A stretch of DNA of 64,000 nucleotides from the NCBI RefSeq assembly GCF_048820915.1, contig NZ_JBMERR010000022.1, forward strand, positions 1-64,000, given 5' to 3'. Positions 8,097 to 15,710 of this stretch are shown in pieces; the stretch's first letter is position 1, and each line of letters starts with the position of its first letter. This DNA comes from Cribrihabitans_A pelagius. Lineage in GTDB: Bacteria > Pseudomonadota > Alphaproteobacteria > Rhodobacterales > Rhodobacteraceae. The translations under genes and the position numbers were made by a program. The notes beneath the pieces were generated by a model. That model worked only from the letters and a program-made list of their open reading frames with translations. It was not told the origin of the DNA and searched no databases.

Positions 8097-8306
8097 ATGG
8101 CTGACCAGAACCCCAATCCTTCCGGCGGCGGCGGCGGAAACACCGGGCTTGCCTTCATTCTCGGCGCCGTTGTCGTCGCCCTCGGCGTGCTGGCGTGGAT
8201 CGTCTTCGGCGGCTCGGCGCCAAGTGCTGATCAGCCTGACGTCAGCATCGAGCTGCCGGACGGCACCGCGATCGAAGGTGAAGTGGACACTTCCGGCAGC
8301 AACTGA
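8097..8306 (+). CDS. Small single-pass membrane protein in the sox operon
   Basis: 69-residue protein with a clear CAGGAG ribosome-binding site before the ATG at 8097. Its N-terminus is hydrophilic and glycine-rich (NPSGGGGG). One strongly hydrophobic segment follows at about 19-39 (GLAFILGAVVVALGVLAWIVF), then a short acidic C-terminal tail likely in the periplasm (PDVSIELPDGTAIEGEVDTSG). I do not recognise a family. Small proteins of this architecture are seen in roseobacters without known function. It sits 115 bp after soxB and may be cotranscribed. Confidence 0.7.
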   Translation: MADQNPNPSGGGGGNTGLAFILGAVVVALGVLAWIVFGGSAPSADQPDVSIELPDGTAIEGEVDTSGSN

Positions 8307-8407
8307 CCACGGGCGGCGCGCCGCCGTGCGCGCCTGTCCCCAGGCATCGCGCGGAGCGGATCTGTCCCGGGTCCGTTCCGCCGCCGCGGCCCGCGGAGGT
8401 ATCCGCG

Positions 8408-8737
8408 ATGGCCTATGATGAAGCGATGGCCGAGATCATGCGAGCGGATCTTGGCGTGGAACCGGGGCTTTCCGAGAAAACCATGTTTGGCGGCCTGTGT
8501 TTCCTGTTGCACGGGAACATGATCTGCGGCGTGCACAAGGATGGCGCCATGTACCGACCCGGCAAGGACCGCGAAGCCCGGGCCCTGGAGCTCGGCGCCG
8601 CGCCGCTTGCCTTCACCGGCCGCAAGATGGGCGGCATGGTCGAAATCGATCCCGGACAATTCGCTGATGCGGAGCTGCGCTCCGCCCTGGTTCAACTGTC
8701 GCTGGCCAATGCTGCCAGCCTGCCGCCGAAAGGATGA
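8408..8737 (+). CDS. TfoX/Sxy N-terminal-domain protein
   Basis: 109-residue protein spanning the TfoX N-terminal domain only. The signature is SEKTMFGGLCFLLHGNMICGVHKDGAMYRPG (about 22-52), followed by KMGGMVEIDP. TfoX/Sxy was first described as a competence regulator. Stand-alone N-domain proteins are common in Alphaproteobacteria, where their role is not established. It has a GGAGG site before the ATG and ends 4 bp before soxD. Whether it has anything to do with sarcosine metabolism is unknown; its place between soxB and soxD is unusual. Confidence 0.88.
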   Translation: MAYDEAMAEIMRADLGVEPGLSEKTMFGGLCFLLHGNMICGVHKDGAMYRPGKDREARALELGAAPLAFTGRKMGGMVEIDPGQFADAELRSALVQLSLANAASLPPKG

Positions 8738-8741
8738 TGAG

Positions 8742-9095
8742 ATGCTGATCCTGGAATGCCCCTGCTGCGGCGTCAAAGCCGAGGAAACCGAACTGCACGC
8801 CGGCGGCGAGGCGCATCTGAAGCGCTTTGGCCCCGGCTCCTCGGACGACGAGTTCCACGACTACCTGTTCATGCGCGAAAACCCCAAGGGCGTGCATTTC
8901 GAACGCTGGCGCCATGCCAATGGCTGCGGCAAGTGGTTCCATGCCGCCCGCTGCACCCAGACGCTGGAGGTCTTCGGCACCTATTCGGCCCAGACCACCG
9001 AGCCGCCGCAGGAGATCCTCGACAAGATCTCCGCCAAGCGTCCGGGCTGGAGCTGGCGCGAGTTTGCGGATGCGCGCAAATCCTCCGCCGCCTGA
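8742..9095 (+). CDS. soxD: Sarcosine oxidase subunit delta
   Basis: Smallest catalytic-complex subunit, carrying a structural zinc site. The 117-residue product starts MLILECPCCGVKAEETEL, giving the N-terminal cysteines. It continues RWRHANGCGKWFHAARC, which supplies the His/Cys ligands around residues 58-71. DEFHDYLFMRENPKG and ARCTQTLEVFGTY are typical of SoxD. It starts 4 bp after the TfoX-like gene and precedes soxA by 48 bp, so it is probably in one transcript with soxAG. Confidence 0.93.
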   Translation: MLILECPCCGVKAEETELHAGGEAHLKRFGPGSSDDEFHDYLFMRENPKGVHFERWRHANGCGKWFHAARCTQTLEVFGTYSAQTTEPPQEILDKISAKRPGWSWREFADARKSSAA

Positions 9096-9143
9096 CCGCC
9101 GCCTGACTGAAACACCTGCATTCTTTTCGAAAGGTCTGCACCC

Positions 9144-12100
9144 ATGAGCACGCGTCTTGCCAAGCACGGCCGGCTGATCGACCGCTCCAAACAGATCGAC
9201 TTTTCCTTCAACGGCAAGCGCATGAAAGGCTTTGCCGGGGACACTCTGGCGTCTGCCCTTTTGGCAAACGGCCAGGTGATGATGGGGCGGTCCTTCAAGT
9301 ATCACCGTCCGCGCGGCGTCGTGGCCTCCGGCCCGGAAGAGCCCAATGCGCTGATGCAGCTGGGCACCGGCGACCGCTATGAGCCGAACCAGCGCGCGAC
9401 CACCACCGAGCTGTTTTCGGGCCTCAGCGCGCAGAGCCAGAACCACTGGCCGAACCTGGAGTTCGACGTCCTGTCGATCAACAACAAGCTGGGCCGGTTC
9501 CTGACCGCGGGCTTTTACTACAAGATGTTCATCCACCCGCGTCCGCTGTGGAAACACGTCTATGAGCCGATCATCCGCCGCTCGGCCGGTCTGGGCAAGG
9601 CGCCCGACAAGGAGCTGAAGGACGCCGACACCTACGAGCACTTCTACTTCTTTGCCGATGTGCTGGTGATGGGCGGCGGTGTGGCCGGCCTGCAGGCGGC
9701 GAAGGCCGCGGCGGCGACGGGCGCCAAGGTGCTGGTGCTGGAGCAGAACGCCCATTGGGGCGGCCGCGCGCCGGTTGATGGCGGCACCATCGACGGTGCG
9801 GCGCCGGAGGCCTGGATCGAGAAGACCCTGGCTGAGCTGCGCGCCATGGACAACGTCACCCTGCGCGACCGCTGCATGGGTGCCGGCGTCTACGACCACG
9901 GCTATGCGCTAGGCTACGAGCGGCTGACCGACCATGCGCCGGGGCAGGGCGGCCCGCGCCACCGTCTGTGGCGCATCCGCGCGAAGCAGATCGTCTCCGC
10001 CACCGGCGCGATCGAGCGCCCGCTCTCCTTTGCCGGCAACGATGTGCCGGGGGTGATGCTGGCGGCCTCGATGCGGGACTACGTGGTGAACTGGGGCGTG
10101 GCCCCGGGCAAGAAGGTGGTGATCGCCACCAACAACGACGACGCCTACCGCACCGCGCTGGTGCTGCACGAGGCGGGCGTGGAAGTGGTGCGCCTGCTCG
10201 ATACCCGCGACAGCGGCGGGGGGGCGCTGATGGATGCGGTGCGCGAGAAGGGCATCCGGGTCGAATGCGGCCGCGCGATTGCCAAGGTGAAGGACGGCAA
10301 ATGCGTCACCAAAGTGTCGATCTGTGCGCAGAACGGCGAGGGCGGCGCGCGTGAGGAGGTCGAGGCCGATGCGGTGGCGATGTCCGGCGGCTGGTCCCCT
10401 GTCGTGCACATGTGGTCGCACTGCGGCGGCAAGCTGATCTGGGATGAGGCCAACGCCAACTTCCGCCCCGACCCCGCGCGCCCGCCGCTGGGCGCCGATG
10501 GCGAGGGCTTCGTGGTCGCGGCCGGTTCGGCCAACGGCGAGCTGCGCCTCGGCGCGGTGCTGGAAGATGCCGCCGCCGCCGGTGCGCGCGCGGCCGAGGC
10601 TGCGGGCTTCCCGGCCAAGTCCGTGCAGGCTGCGAAAGGCGAGAGCGAAGGCGAGGCGCCGATGCAGCCGGTCTGGCTGATGCCCGCCAAGGCCGACATC
10701 AAGCTGCGCATGAAATCCTGGCTCGACTACCAGAACGACGTGAAGGTCTCCGACGTGCAGCTGGCGGCGCGCGAGGGCTACGAGAGCGTCGAGCACACCA
10801 AGCGCTACACCACGCTGGGGATGGCGACCGATCAGGGCAAGCTGTCCAATATCAACGGCCTCGCGATCCTCGCCGACAGCCTGAACGCGGAGATCCCCAA
10901 AGTCGGCACCACCACCTTCCGCCCGCCCTATCATCCGATCTCGATGGGCGCGATCGGCGGCGAGGCGCGGGGCGAGGTGTTCCAGCCGGTGCGCAAGACG
11001 CCGATCTACGACTGGAACCAGAAGAACGGCGCCGATTGGGAGCCGGTGGGCCAGTGGCGCCGCCCCTTCGCCTACCTGCGCAGCGGTGAAGACCGCCACA
11101 AGGCGGTGAACCGCGAGGTGAAGAACACCCGCGAGAATCTGGGCGTGCTGGATGCGTCGACGCTGGGCAAGCTGGTGGTGAAGGGTCCGGATGCGGGCAA
11201 GTTCCTCGACATGATGTACACCAATATGATGTCGACGCTGAAGCCCGGCAAATGCCGCTACGGGCTGATGTGCTCGGAGAACGGGTTCCTGATCGACGAT
11301 GGCGTGGTTGCGCGCATCGACGAGGACACCTGGCTCTGCCACACCACCACCGGCGGCGCCGAGCGCATCCATGGCCATATGGAAGAGTGGCTGCAGACCG
11401 AGTGGTGGGACTGGAAGGTCTATGTCGCCAACGTGACCGAGCAATACGCCCAGATCGCCGTGGTTGGCCCCAACGCCCGCAAGGTGCTGGAGAAACTGGG
11501 CGGCATGGACGTGAGCCGCGAGGCGCTGCCCTTCATGGAGTGGCGAGACGGCGAGATCGGCGGCTTCAAGGCGCGGGCCTACCGGATCTCCTTCTCGGGC
11601 GAGTTGTCTTACGAGATCGCGGTTGCGGCCTCCGAAGGGCAGGCGTTCTGGGATGCGCTGATGGAGGCGGGCAAGGAGTTCGGGGTGATGCCTTATGGCA
11701 CCGAAACGCTGCACATTCTGCGCGCCGAAAAGGGGTTCATCATGATCGGCGACGAGACCGATGGCACCGTGATTCCCCAGGATCTCGGCCTGCATTGGGC
11801 GCTGTCGAAGAAGAAGGAAGACTTCCTCGGCAAGCGCGCGCACACGCGCTCCCACATGGCGGACCCGGAGCGCTGGCAGCTGGTCGGGCTGGAGACCGTG
11901 GACGGGTCGGTGCTGCCCGATGGCGCCTATGCCCTTGGCGAGGGCGTCAATGCCAATGGCCAGCGCAACATGATCGGCCGGGTGACCTCGACCTACTACT
12001 CGGCCAACCTGGACCGCGGCATCGCCATGGGCCTGGTCAAGCATGGTCCCAAGCGGATGGGCGAAGTGATCGAATTCCCGGGCACCGATGGCACCGTCTT

Positions 12101-12161
12101 CAAGGCCAAGATCGTCGATGCGGTGTTTTACGACAAGGAAGGGGAGAAGCAGAATGTCTAA
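9144..12161 (+). CDS. soxA: Sarcosine oxidase subunit alpha
   Basis: 1005-residue large subunit of heterotetrameric sarcosine oxidase. The N-terminal ferredoxin-like domain (about 1-100, FNGKRMKGFAGDTLASALLANG) leads to an NAD-binding flavoprotein fold starting VLVMGGGVAGLQAAKAAAATGAKVLVLEQ near residue 174. The C-terminal 400 residues are a GcvT-like tetrahydrofolate-binding domain (NTRENLGVLDASTLGKLVVKGPDAGKFLDMMYTN and onward), which forms 5,10-methylene-THF from the methyl carbon. Length matches the family. The stop overlaps the soxG start by 8 bp. Confidence 0.95.
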   Translation: MSTRLAKHGRLIDRSKQIDFSFNGKRMKGFAGDTLASALLANGQVMMGRSFKYHRPRGVVASGPEEPNALMQLGTGDRYEPNQRATTTELFSGLSAQSQNHWPNLEFDVLSINNKLGRFLTAGFYYKMFIHPRPLWKHVYEPIIRRSAGLGKAPDKELKDADTYEHFYFFADVLVMGGGVAGLQAAKAAAATGAKVLVLEQNAHWGGRAPVDGGTIDGAAPEAWIEKTLAELRAMDNVTLRDRCMGAGVYDHGYALGYERLTDHAPGQGGPRHRLWRIRAKQIVSATGAIERPLSFAGNDVPGVMLAASMRDYVVNWGVAPGKKVVIATNNDDAYRTALVLHEAGVEVVRLLDTRDSGGGALMDAVREKGIRVECGRAIAKVKDGKCVTKVSICAQNGEGGAREEVEADAVAMSGGWSPVVHMWSHCGGKLIWDEANANFRPDPARPPLGADGEGFVVAAGSANGELRLGAVLEDAAAAGARAAEAAGFPAKSVQAAKGESEGEAPMQPVWLMPAKADIKLRMKSWLDYQNDVKVSDVQLAAREGYESVEHTKRYTTLGMATDQGKLSNINGLAILADSLNAEIPKVGTTTFRPPYHPISMGAIGGEARGEVFQPVRKTPIYDWNQKNGADWEPVGQWRRPFAYLRSGEDRHKAVNREVKNTRENLGVLDASTLGKLVVKGPDAGKFLDMMYTNMMSTLKPGKCRYGLMCSENGFLIDDGVVARIDEDTWLCHTTTGGAERIHGHMEEWLQTEWWDWKVYVANVTEQYAQIAVVGPNARKVLEKLGGMDVSREALPFMEWRDGEIGGFKARAYRISFSGELSYEIAVAASEGQAFWDALMEAGKEFGVMPYGTETLHILRAEKGFIMIGDETDGTVIPQDLGLHWALSKKKEDFLGKRAHTRSHMADPERWQLVGLETVDGSVLPDGAYALGEGVNANGQRNMIGRVTSTYYSANLDRGIAMGLVKHGPKRMGEVIEFPGTDGTVFKAKIVDAVFYDKEGEKQNV

Positions 12162-12720
12162 GGCTGTTTCCGAATTGAACGGCGCCCGGTTCTCCGGCCT
12201 GGCGAAGGTTGCGGATGCGGGCCTGCAGGGCATGATCACCCTGCGCGGCGATCTCGGCTCACCGGCGCTGCATGCGGCGGTCCAGGCTGCCACCGGCGCG
12301 GGCGTGCCCGAGCGGGGCCGGATCGCGAAATCCGGCACCGGCGCGGCCGCCTGGATGTCGCCGGATGAGCTGCTGCTGCTGGTGCCCTACGCCGACGCCG
12401 GCGCCAAGGCCGCGGAGCTGGCCGGGGCGCTGGCGGGGGAACATGCGCTGGCGGTCAACGTCTCCGACGCGCGCGCCTTCATCAGCGTCTCCGGCGAGGG
12501 CGCGCGGGAGGTGCTGGGCAAGGTGAGCCCGGTGGACTTCGACGCCGGCCAGTTCAAGCCCGGCCAGTTCCGCCGCTCGCGGCTGGCACAGGTGGCGGGC
12601 GCCTTCTGGATGGAGGAAGACGGCAGCTTCAAGGTGATCTGCTTCCGCTCGGTGGGCGAGTATGTCTTCAAGCTGCTGAGCAGTGCCGCGCACCCGCAGT
12701 CAAAGGTGGGTGTTTACTAA
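12154..12720 (+). CDS. soxG: Sarcosine oxidase subunit gamma
   Basis: 188-residue subunit, distantly related to the aminomethyltransferase fold, that completes the heterotetramer. Recognisable parts are MSPDELLLLVPY, HALAVNVSDARAFISVSGEGAREVLGKVSPVDF and FRRSRLAQVAGAFWMEEDGSFKVICFRSVGEYVFKLL. Its ATG lies inside the 3' end of soxA (8-bp overlap), so translation is coupled. A rho-independent terminator follows about 45 bp after the stop, closing the operon. No folD, purU or glyA follows, unlike some sox clusters. Confidence 0.92.
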   Translation: MSKAVSELNGARFSGLAKVADAGLQGMITLRGDLGSPALHAAVQAATGAGVPERGRIAKSGTGAAAWMSPDELLLLVPYADAGAKAAELAGALAGEHALAVNVSDARAFISVSGEGAREVLGKVSPVDFDAGQFKPGQFRRSRLAQVAGAFWMEEDGSFKVICFRSVGEYVFKLLSSAAHPQSKVGVY

Positions 12721-12766
12721 AAATTTCCCAGTTTTTTCAGTTGTGACGCGAAAGGGCGTCATTTAC

Positions 12767-12799
12767 GGTGCTCTTAGGGTTTCCCGGGAGCACCTTTTT
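12767..12799 (+). terminator. Rho-independent terminator of the sox operon
   Basis: Stem GGTGCTC (12767-12773) pairs with GAGCACC (12788-12794), followed by a run of five T. It lies 47 bp after the soxG stop. Confidence 0.85.
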
Positions 12800-12923
12800 C
12801 TTTTGTAAGGGTTAATTCGTTCCATTCAGCTCTCCCGGGGCGAGCAGTTTGCAAAACTGGAAATGTTATTAAAGGTACCGCCCCGCCTGTCATTGCTGGC
12901 AGGGCGGCTGTGGGGAGTATTTT

Positions 12924-13358
12924 ATGCACCTTTTGAAAAACGGTATCGCGGCGGCGCTGGTCGCTGCCGGCACCACTGCGGCCACTGCGGGGGAGGCGTA
13001 CTTTTGCAGCGCCCATCCGCTGTCCGGCAATGGCTGGATTCCGGCCGAGTTCGTGATCGAGTTTTTGGACCAGCGCAACGCGGCGCGGGTCTCGGATACG
13101 GCATTTTCCGCAACTGTGCCGGGCCAGGTGACCCGGCGCAGCGAATCCTCGCTGGAAGTCGCCTGGAGCGCCATGCACGAGCCGGTGGGCAGCGCAAAGG
13201 ACACCGCTCCCCAGTTCCGGGCGCTCTTGAACATGGCCAACATGAAGATGACCATAAAGGCGATGCACGAGCACGACATGATCCGCCTGTCGCGCGGCGC
13301 CGGGCGCTGTGTGCCGGCAGTGGCGCAGAGCCTATTGGCGCAGCAGGCCGGAAACTGA
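12924..13358 (+). CDS. Secreted GWIP-motif protein, first paralogue
   Basis: 144-residue protein with a Sec signal peptide (LLKNGIAAALVAAGTTAATA, cleavage near residue 22). A roughly 120-residue mature domain follows, beginning GEAYFCSAHPLSGNGWIPAEFVIEF. Two cysteines, near residue 28 and in the C-terminal GRCVPA, could form a disulfide. The motif NGWIP, its position just after the first cysteine, and the overall size are shared with the next gene. The two are therefore divergent tandem paralogues. No family is recognised; a periplasmic location is likely. Confidence 0.75.
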   Translation: MHLLKNGIAAALVAAGTTAATAGEAYFCSAHPLSGNGWIPAEFVIEFLDQRNAARVSDTAFSATVPGQVTRRSESSLEVAWSAMHEPVGSAKDTAPQFRALLNMANMKMTIKAMHEHDMIRLSRGAGRCVPAVAQSLLAQQAGN

Positions 13359-13397
13359 GCGCTCCGGGCGGGACGGCCAGCTGCCCTCGCGCCGAGG

Positions 13398-13877
13398 TTG
13401 CGGACGCGCGCGGGGGCTGCTAAAGCCCGGCTCACCAAATTCACGCAAGAGAATATTGATATAAAAGCTCTTTTTCTGCCGGTGCTTTTGTCGCTGCTGG
13501 CACCCGCGGCATTTGCCGGTGGCGTCTCCTACGATTGTGAAGTGAAAAGCCATACCCGGAACGGCTGGATCCCGCCGCGGGTCCTGCTGCAGGTCGACGA
13601 GGCCGCGGGCAAGGTTGGTGTCTTCGACGGGCTCATCAAGGAAGTCCAGGGCGCGCCGCTGGTGCTGCCGTACGAGGCCAACAGCAAGGGCAAGGTCAAG
13701 CTGCGCTGGAAGGTCAAGGATGCGCCCGCGCTGCGCGGCTCCATTCCGGTGACCTTTTCCGGCTCCTTCGAGCCGTCGAATGGCAAGCTGCGCCTGCGCG
13801 CGATCGTGCACGGGGCAGACAACACTCCCTCGGGCACCGGTAAATGCCAGCCCGCGAAATTCACCCTTTTCCAATAG
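13398..13877 (+). CDS. Secreted GWIP-motif protein, second paralogue (start uncertain)
   Basis: Periplasmic protein whose signal peptide core is IDIKALFLPVLLSLLAPAAFA, followed by GGVSYDCEVKSHTRNGWIPPRVLLQV. It shares the Cys-x(8-12)-NGWIP arrangement and the C-terminal cysteine (GTGKCQPAKF) with the preceding gene. The only ATG in frame (13398) gives an unusually long 40-residue signal region. A start at a non-standard ATT (13455) or ATA (13461), shortly after a CAAGAG ribosome-binding-like site, would give a normal signal peptide. Function is not recognised. Confidence 0.7.
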   Translation: MRTRAGAAKARLTKFTQENIDIKALFLPVLLSLLAPAAFAGGVSYDCEVKSHTRNGWIPPRVLLQVDEAAGKVGVFDGLIKEVQGAPLVLPYEANSKGKVKLRWKVKDAPALRGSIPVTFSGSFEPSNGKLRLRAIVHGADNTPSGTGKCQPAKFTLFQ

Positions 13878-13918
13878 GGTTTCTGCTGCCCTGGCCGCAA
13901 GCGCCCAGCTTTTGACAA

Positions 13919-13979
13919 ACCGCCGCCGCGCGGGCGCGCGGCGGCGATGCGCGGCGGCCTTGCGGCCTTCCTCCGCGCT
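13919..13979 (+). repeat. Partial copy P1 of the dispersed repeat (3' half)
   Basis: Contains a near-perfect dyad CCGCCGCGC-GGGC-GCGCGGCGG, followed by GATGCGCGGCGGCCTTGCGG and CCTTCCTCCGCGCT. This is the 3' half of the 140-bp repeat, in plus orientation, between the second GWIP gene and sodB. The 5' half (the GGCAGTTTA block) is absent. Confidence 0.7.
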
Positions 13980-14180
13980 GGCAAACGGACGCGAGCGGGA
14001 GGCGGCGGATGCTTGACGCAGGTCGGCCGGGCCGTTTCTGAGGGGCGCGCGCAGCATCGCGGTATATGCCCCCGCCCCGAAATCTTTCATTGCGATAATC
14101 CGCTTGCGCCCTTGACCTGCCTTATGCCGCACAGCATGTATCTGCTCAGGAACGCAACATATTTTGACAGGGGGCCCAAA

Positions 14181-14783
14181 ATGGCTTTTGAACTTCCCGA
14201 TCTTCCTTACGCCCACGACGCGCTGGCATCCAAGGGCATGTCCGCGGAAACCCTGGAATACCACCACGACCTGCACCACAAGGCCTATGTCGACAACGGC
14301 AACAAGCTGATCGCCGGCACCGAGTGGGAAGGCAAGTCGCTGGAAGAGATCATCAAGGGCACCTATGACGCCAATGCGGTGGCCCAGAACGGCATCTTCA
14401 ACAATATCTCGCAGCTGTGGAACCACAACCAGTTCTGGGAAATGATGGGCCCGGGCGAGAGCAAGATGCCGGGTGAGCTGGAAAAGGCGCTGACCGAAAG
14501 CTTCGGCTCGGTCGACAAGTTCAAGGAAGAGTTCTCCGCCGCGGGCGCCGGCCAGTTCGGCTCGGGCTGGGCCTGGCTGGTGCAGGAGCAGGACGGCAGC
14601 CTGAAGGTCACCAAGACCGAAAACGGCGTGAACCCCGTGTGCTTCAACCAGACCGCGCTGTTGGGCTGCGACGTGTGGGAGCATTCCTACTACATCGATT
14701 TCCGCAACAAGCGCCCGGCTTACCTGTCGAACTTCCTCGACAACCTGGTGAACTGGGAAAACGTCGCCTCGCGCATGGGCTGA
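14181..14783 (+). CDS. sodB: Superoxide dismutase, Fe/Mn type
   Basis: 200-residue cytoplasmic enzyme that dismutates superoxide. The metal ligands are all in place: His28 (EYHHD), His82 (LWNHNQFW), Asp164 and His168 (GCDVWEHSYYIDF). The active-site context GQFGSGWAWLV is also present. GQFGSGW and the NNISQLWNHNQFW block point to an iron-type enzyme, but metal preference cannot be settled by eye. The start at 14181 gives MAFELPDLPYAHDAL, the family N-terminus. A strong terminator follows. Confidence 0.94.
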   Translation: MAFELPDLPYAHDALASKGMSAETLEYHHDLHHKAYVDNGNKLIAGTEWEGKSLEEIIKGTYDANAVAQNGIFNNISQLWNHNQFWEMMGPGESKMPGELEKALTESFGSVDKFKEEFSAAGAGQFGSGWAWLVQEQDGSLKVTKTENGVNPVCFNQTALLGCDVWEHSYYIDFRNKRPAYLSNFLDNLVNWENVASRMG

Positions 14784-14832
14784 GCCCCTCGCAAAGCGTG
14801 ACGCGCCGCCCCGCCGGGGTGGCCGGATTGAG

Positions 14833-14864
14833 CCCCCGTGCAGCCTTGCTGCGCGGGGGTTTTT
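14833..14864 (+). terminator. Rho-independent terminator of sodB
   Basis: GC-rich stem CCCCCGTGCAG (14833-14843) pairs with CTGCGCGGGGG (14849-14859) through a 5-nt loop and is followed by TTTTT. It sits 50 bp after the sodB stop. Confidence 0.85.
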
Positions 14865-14936
14865 GCGTCGTGCCGCAGGAACCTTGGCCCGCGCCCACGC
14901 GTTGAGTCTGAACAACACGAAGCAACGGAGGATGCC

Positions 14937-15143
14937 ATGGCTGAGCGCAAGAGATCCAAGGACGGACACCGCGAGACGGATGATCTTCTCGGCGCCGAGG
15001 GCACCGTGTCGCATCAGGGCCGCAGCGGCGGCAACCTGCAGCGCGACATTGCCTCGGAAGACGAGGAGAAGCGGGCCAAGTCGCGCCCCGCAGGCGCCAC
15101 CCGCGTGACCAAATCCAAAGAGCAGGAACATAACGATGACTAA
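14937..15143 (+). CDS. Small highly charged protein upstream of baeRF gene
   Basis: 68-residue very hydrophilic protein (MAERKRSKDGHRETDDLLGAE...), with GTVSHQGRSGGNLQRDIASEDEEKRAK in the middle and a basic then acidic tail. It has no hydrophobic core or membrane segment and is probably intrinsically disordered. It has an AACGGAGGA ribosome-binding site and overlaps the next gene by 8 bp, so the two are translationally coupled. The family is unrecognised. The conserved-looking internal block GRSGGNLQRDIAS resembles small proteins found beside host-attachment proteins in roseobacters. Confidence 0.7.
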   Translation: MAERKRSKDGHRETDDLLGAEGTVSHQGRSGGNLQRDIASEDEEKRAKSRPAGATRVTKSKEQEHNDD

Positions 15144-15591
15144 ACTATCGAAAGGCACCTGGGTGCTGGTCGCCGACAGCGAGAAGGCCCTGTTTCTGGA
15201 GAATGTGACCGACGCCCAGGACCCCTATCTGGAGGTGCGCAGCAAGGACGAGCAGGAAAACCCCTCGGATCAGGCGCAGTCGGCGAACCGCCCGGGCCGC
15301 TTCAACGACGGGCCCAGCGTGCACCGTTCGGCGGTGGATGACACCGACTGGCACGAGCTCGCAAAGGAGCGATTTGCCTCCGACCTCGCGGACAAGCTCT
15401 ACAAGATGGCGCACAAGGGCAAGTTCGAGAAGCTGGTGCTGGTGGCGGCACCGGATGTTCTGGGTGAGCTGCGCCAGAACCTGCACAAAGAGGTCGAAAA
15501 CCGCGTCGCGGGCGAGATCGCCAAGAACCTCACCAACCATCCGCTCGACAAGATCGAGCAGATGGTGCGCGATGAGCTGGAAGCGGGCTGA
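15136..15591 (+). CDS. Host-attachment / baeRF family 12-like protein
   Basis: 151-residue protein of the 'host attachment' family, now placed among bacterial homologues of archaeo-eukaryotic release factor (eRF1-like) domains. Visible features are the N-terminal TWVLVADSEKALFLEN, the variable loop with RPGRFNDGPSVHRSAVD, and the C-terminal block KFEKLVLVAAPDVLGELRQNLHKEVENRVAGEIAKNLTNHPLDKIEQMV. The old name comes from an Agrobacterium locus and probably does not describe the function. A role at the ribosome is suggested by the fold class only. Confidence 0.82.
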   Translation: MTKLSKGTWVLVADSEKALFLENVTDAQDPYLEVRSKDEQENPSDQAQSANRPGRFNDGPSVHRSAVDDTDWHELAKERFASDLADKLYKMAHKGKFEKLVLVAAPDVLGELRQNLHKEVENRVAGEIAKNLTNHPLDKIEQMVRDELEAG

Positions 15592-15710
15592 CCGGCGGCC
15601 CGTGAGAAGTAAGCCCCCGGCGGCCGGGATCGGGGGTTGACGCGGGCCCCGCTCCGGTGTCTGGACGCCAGTGGCAACGATTGGCTGACAGACACGGGGC
15701 GGGGTCCGCA

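Noticed and set aside
9909..12338. A minus-strand frame of over 800 codons
   Set aside because: Antisense to soxA and soxG with shadow-like composition (His-, Arg-, Gln-rich) and no domain.
6737..12720. sox genes considered as sulfur oxidation genes
   Set aside because: Sequences are clearly sarcosine oxidase subunits (FAD and tetrahydrofolate domains), not the thiosulfate-oxidising Sox system.
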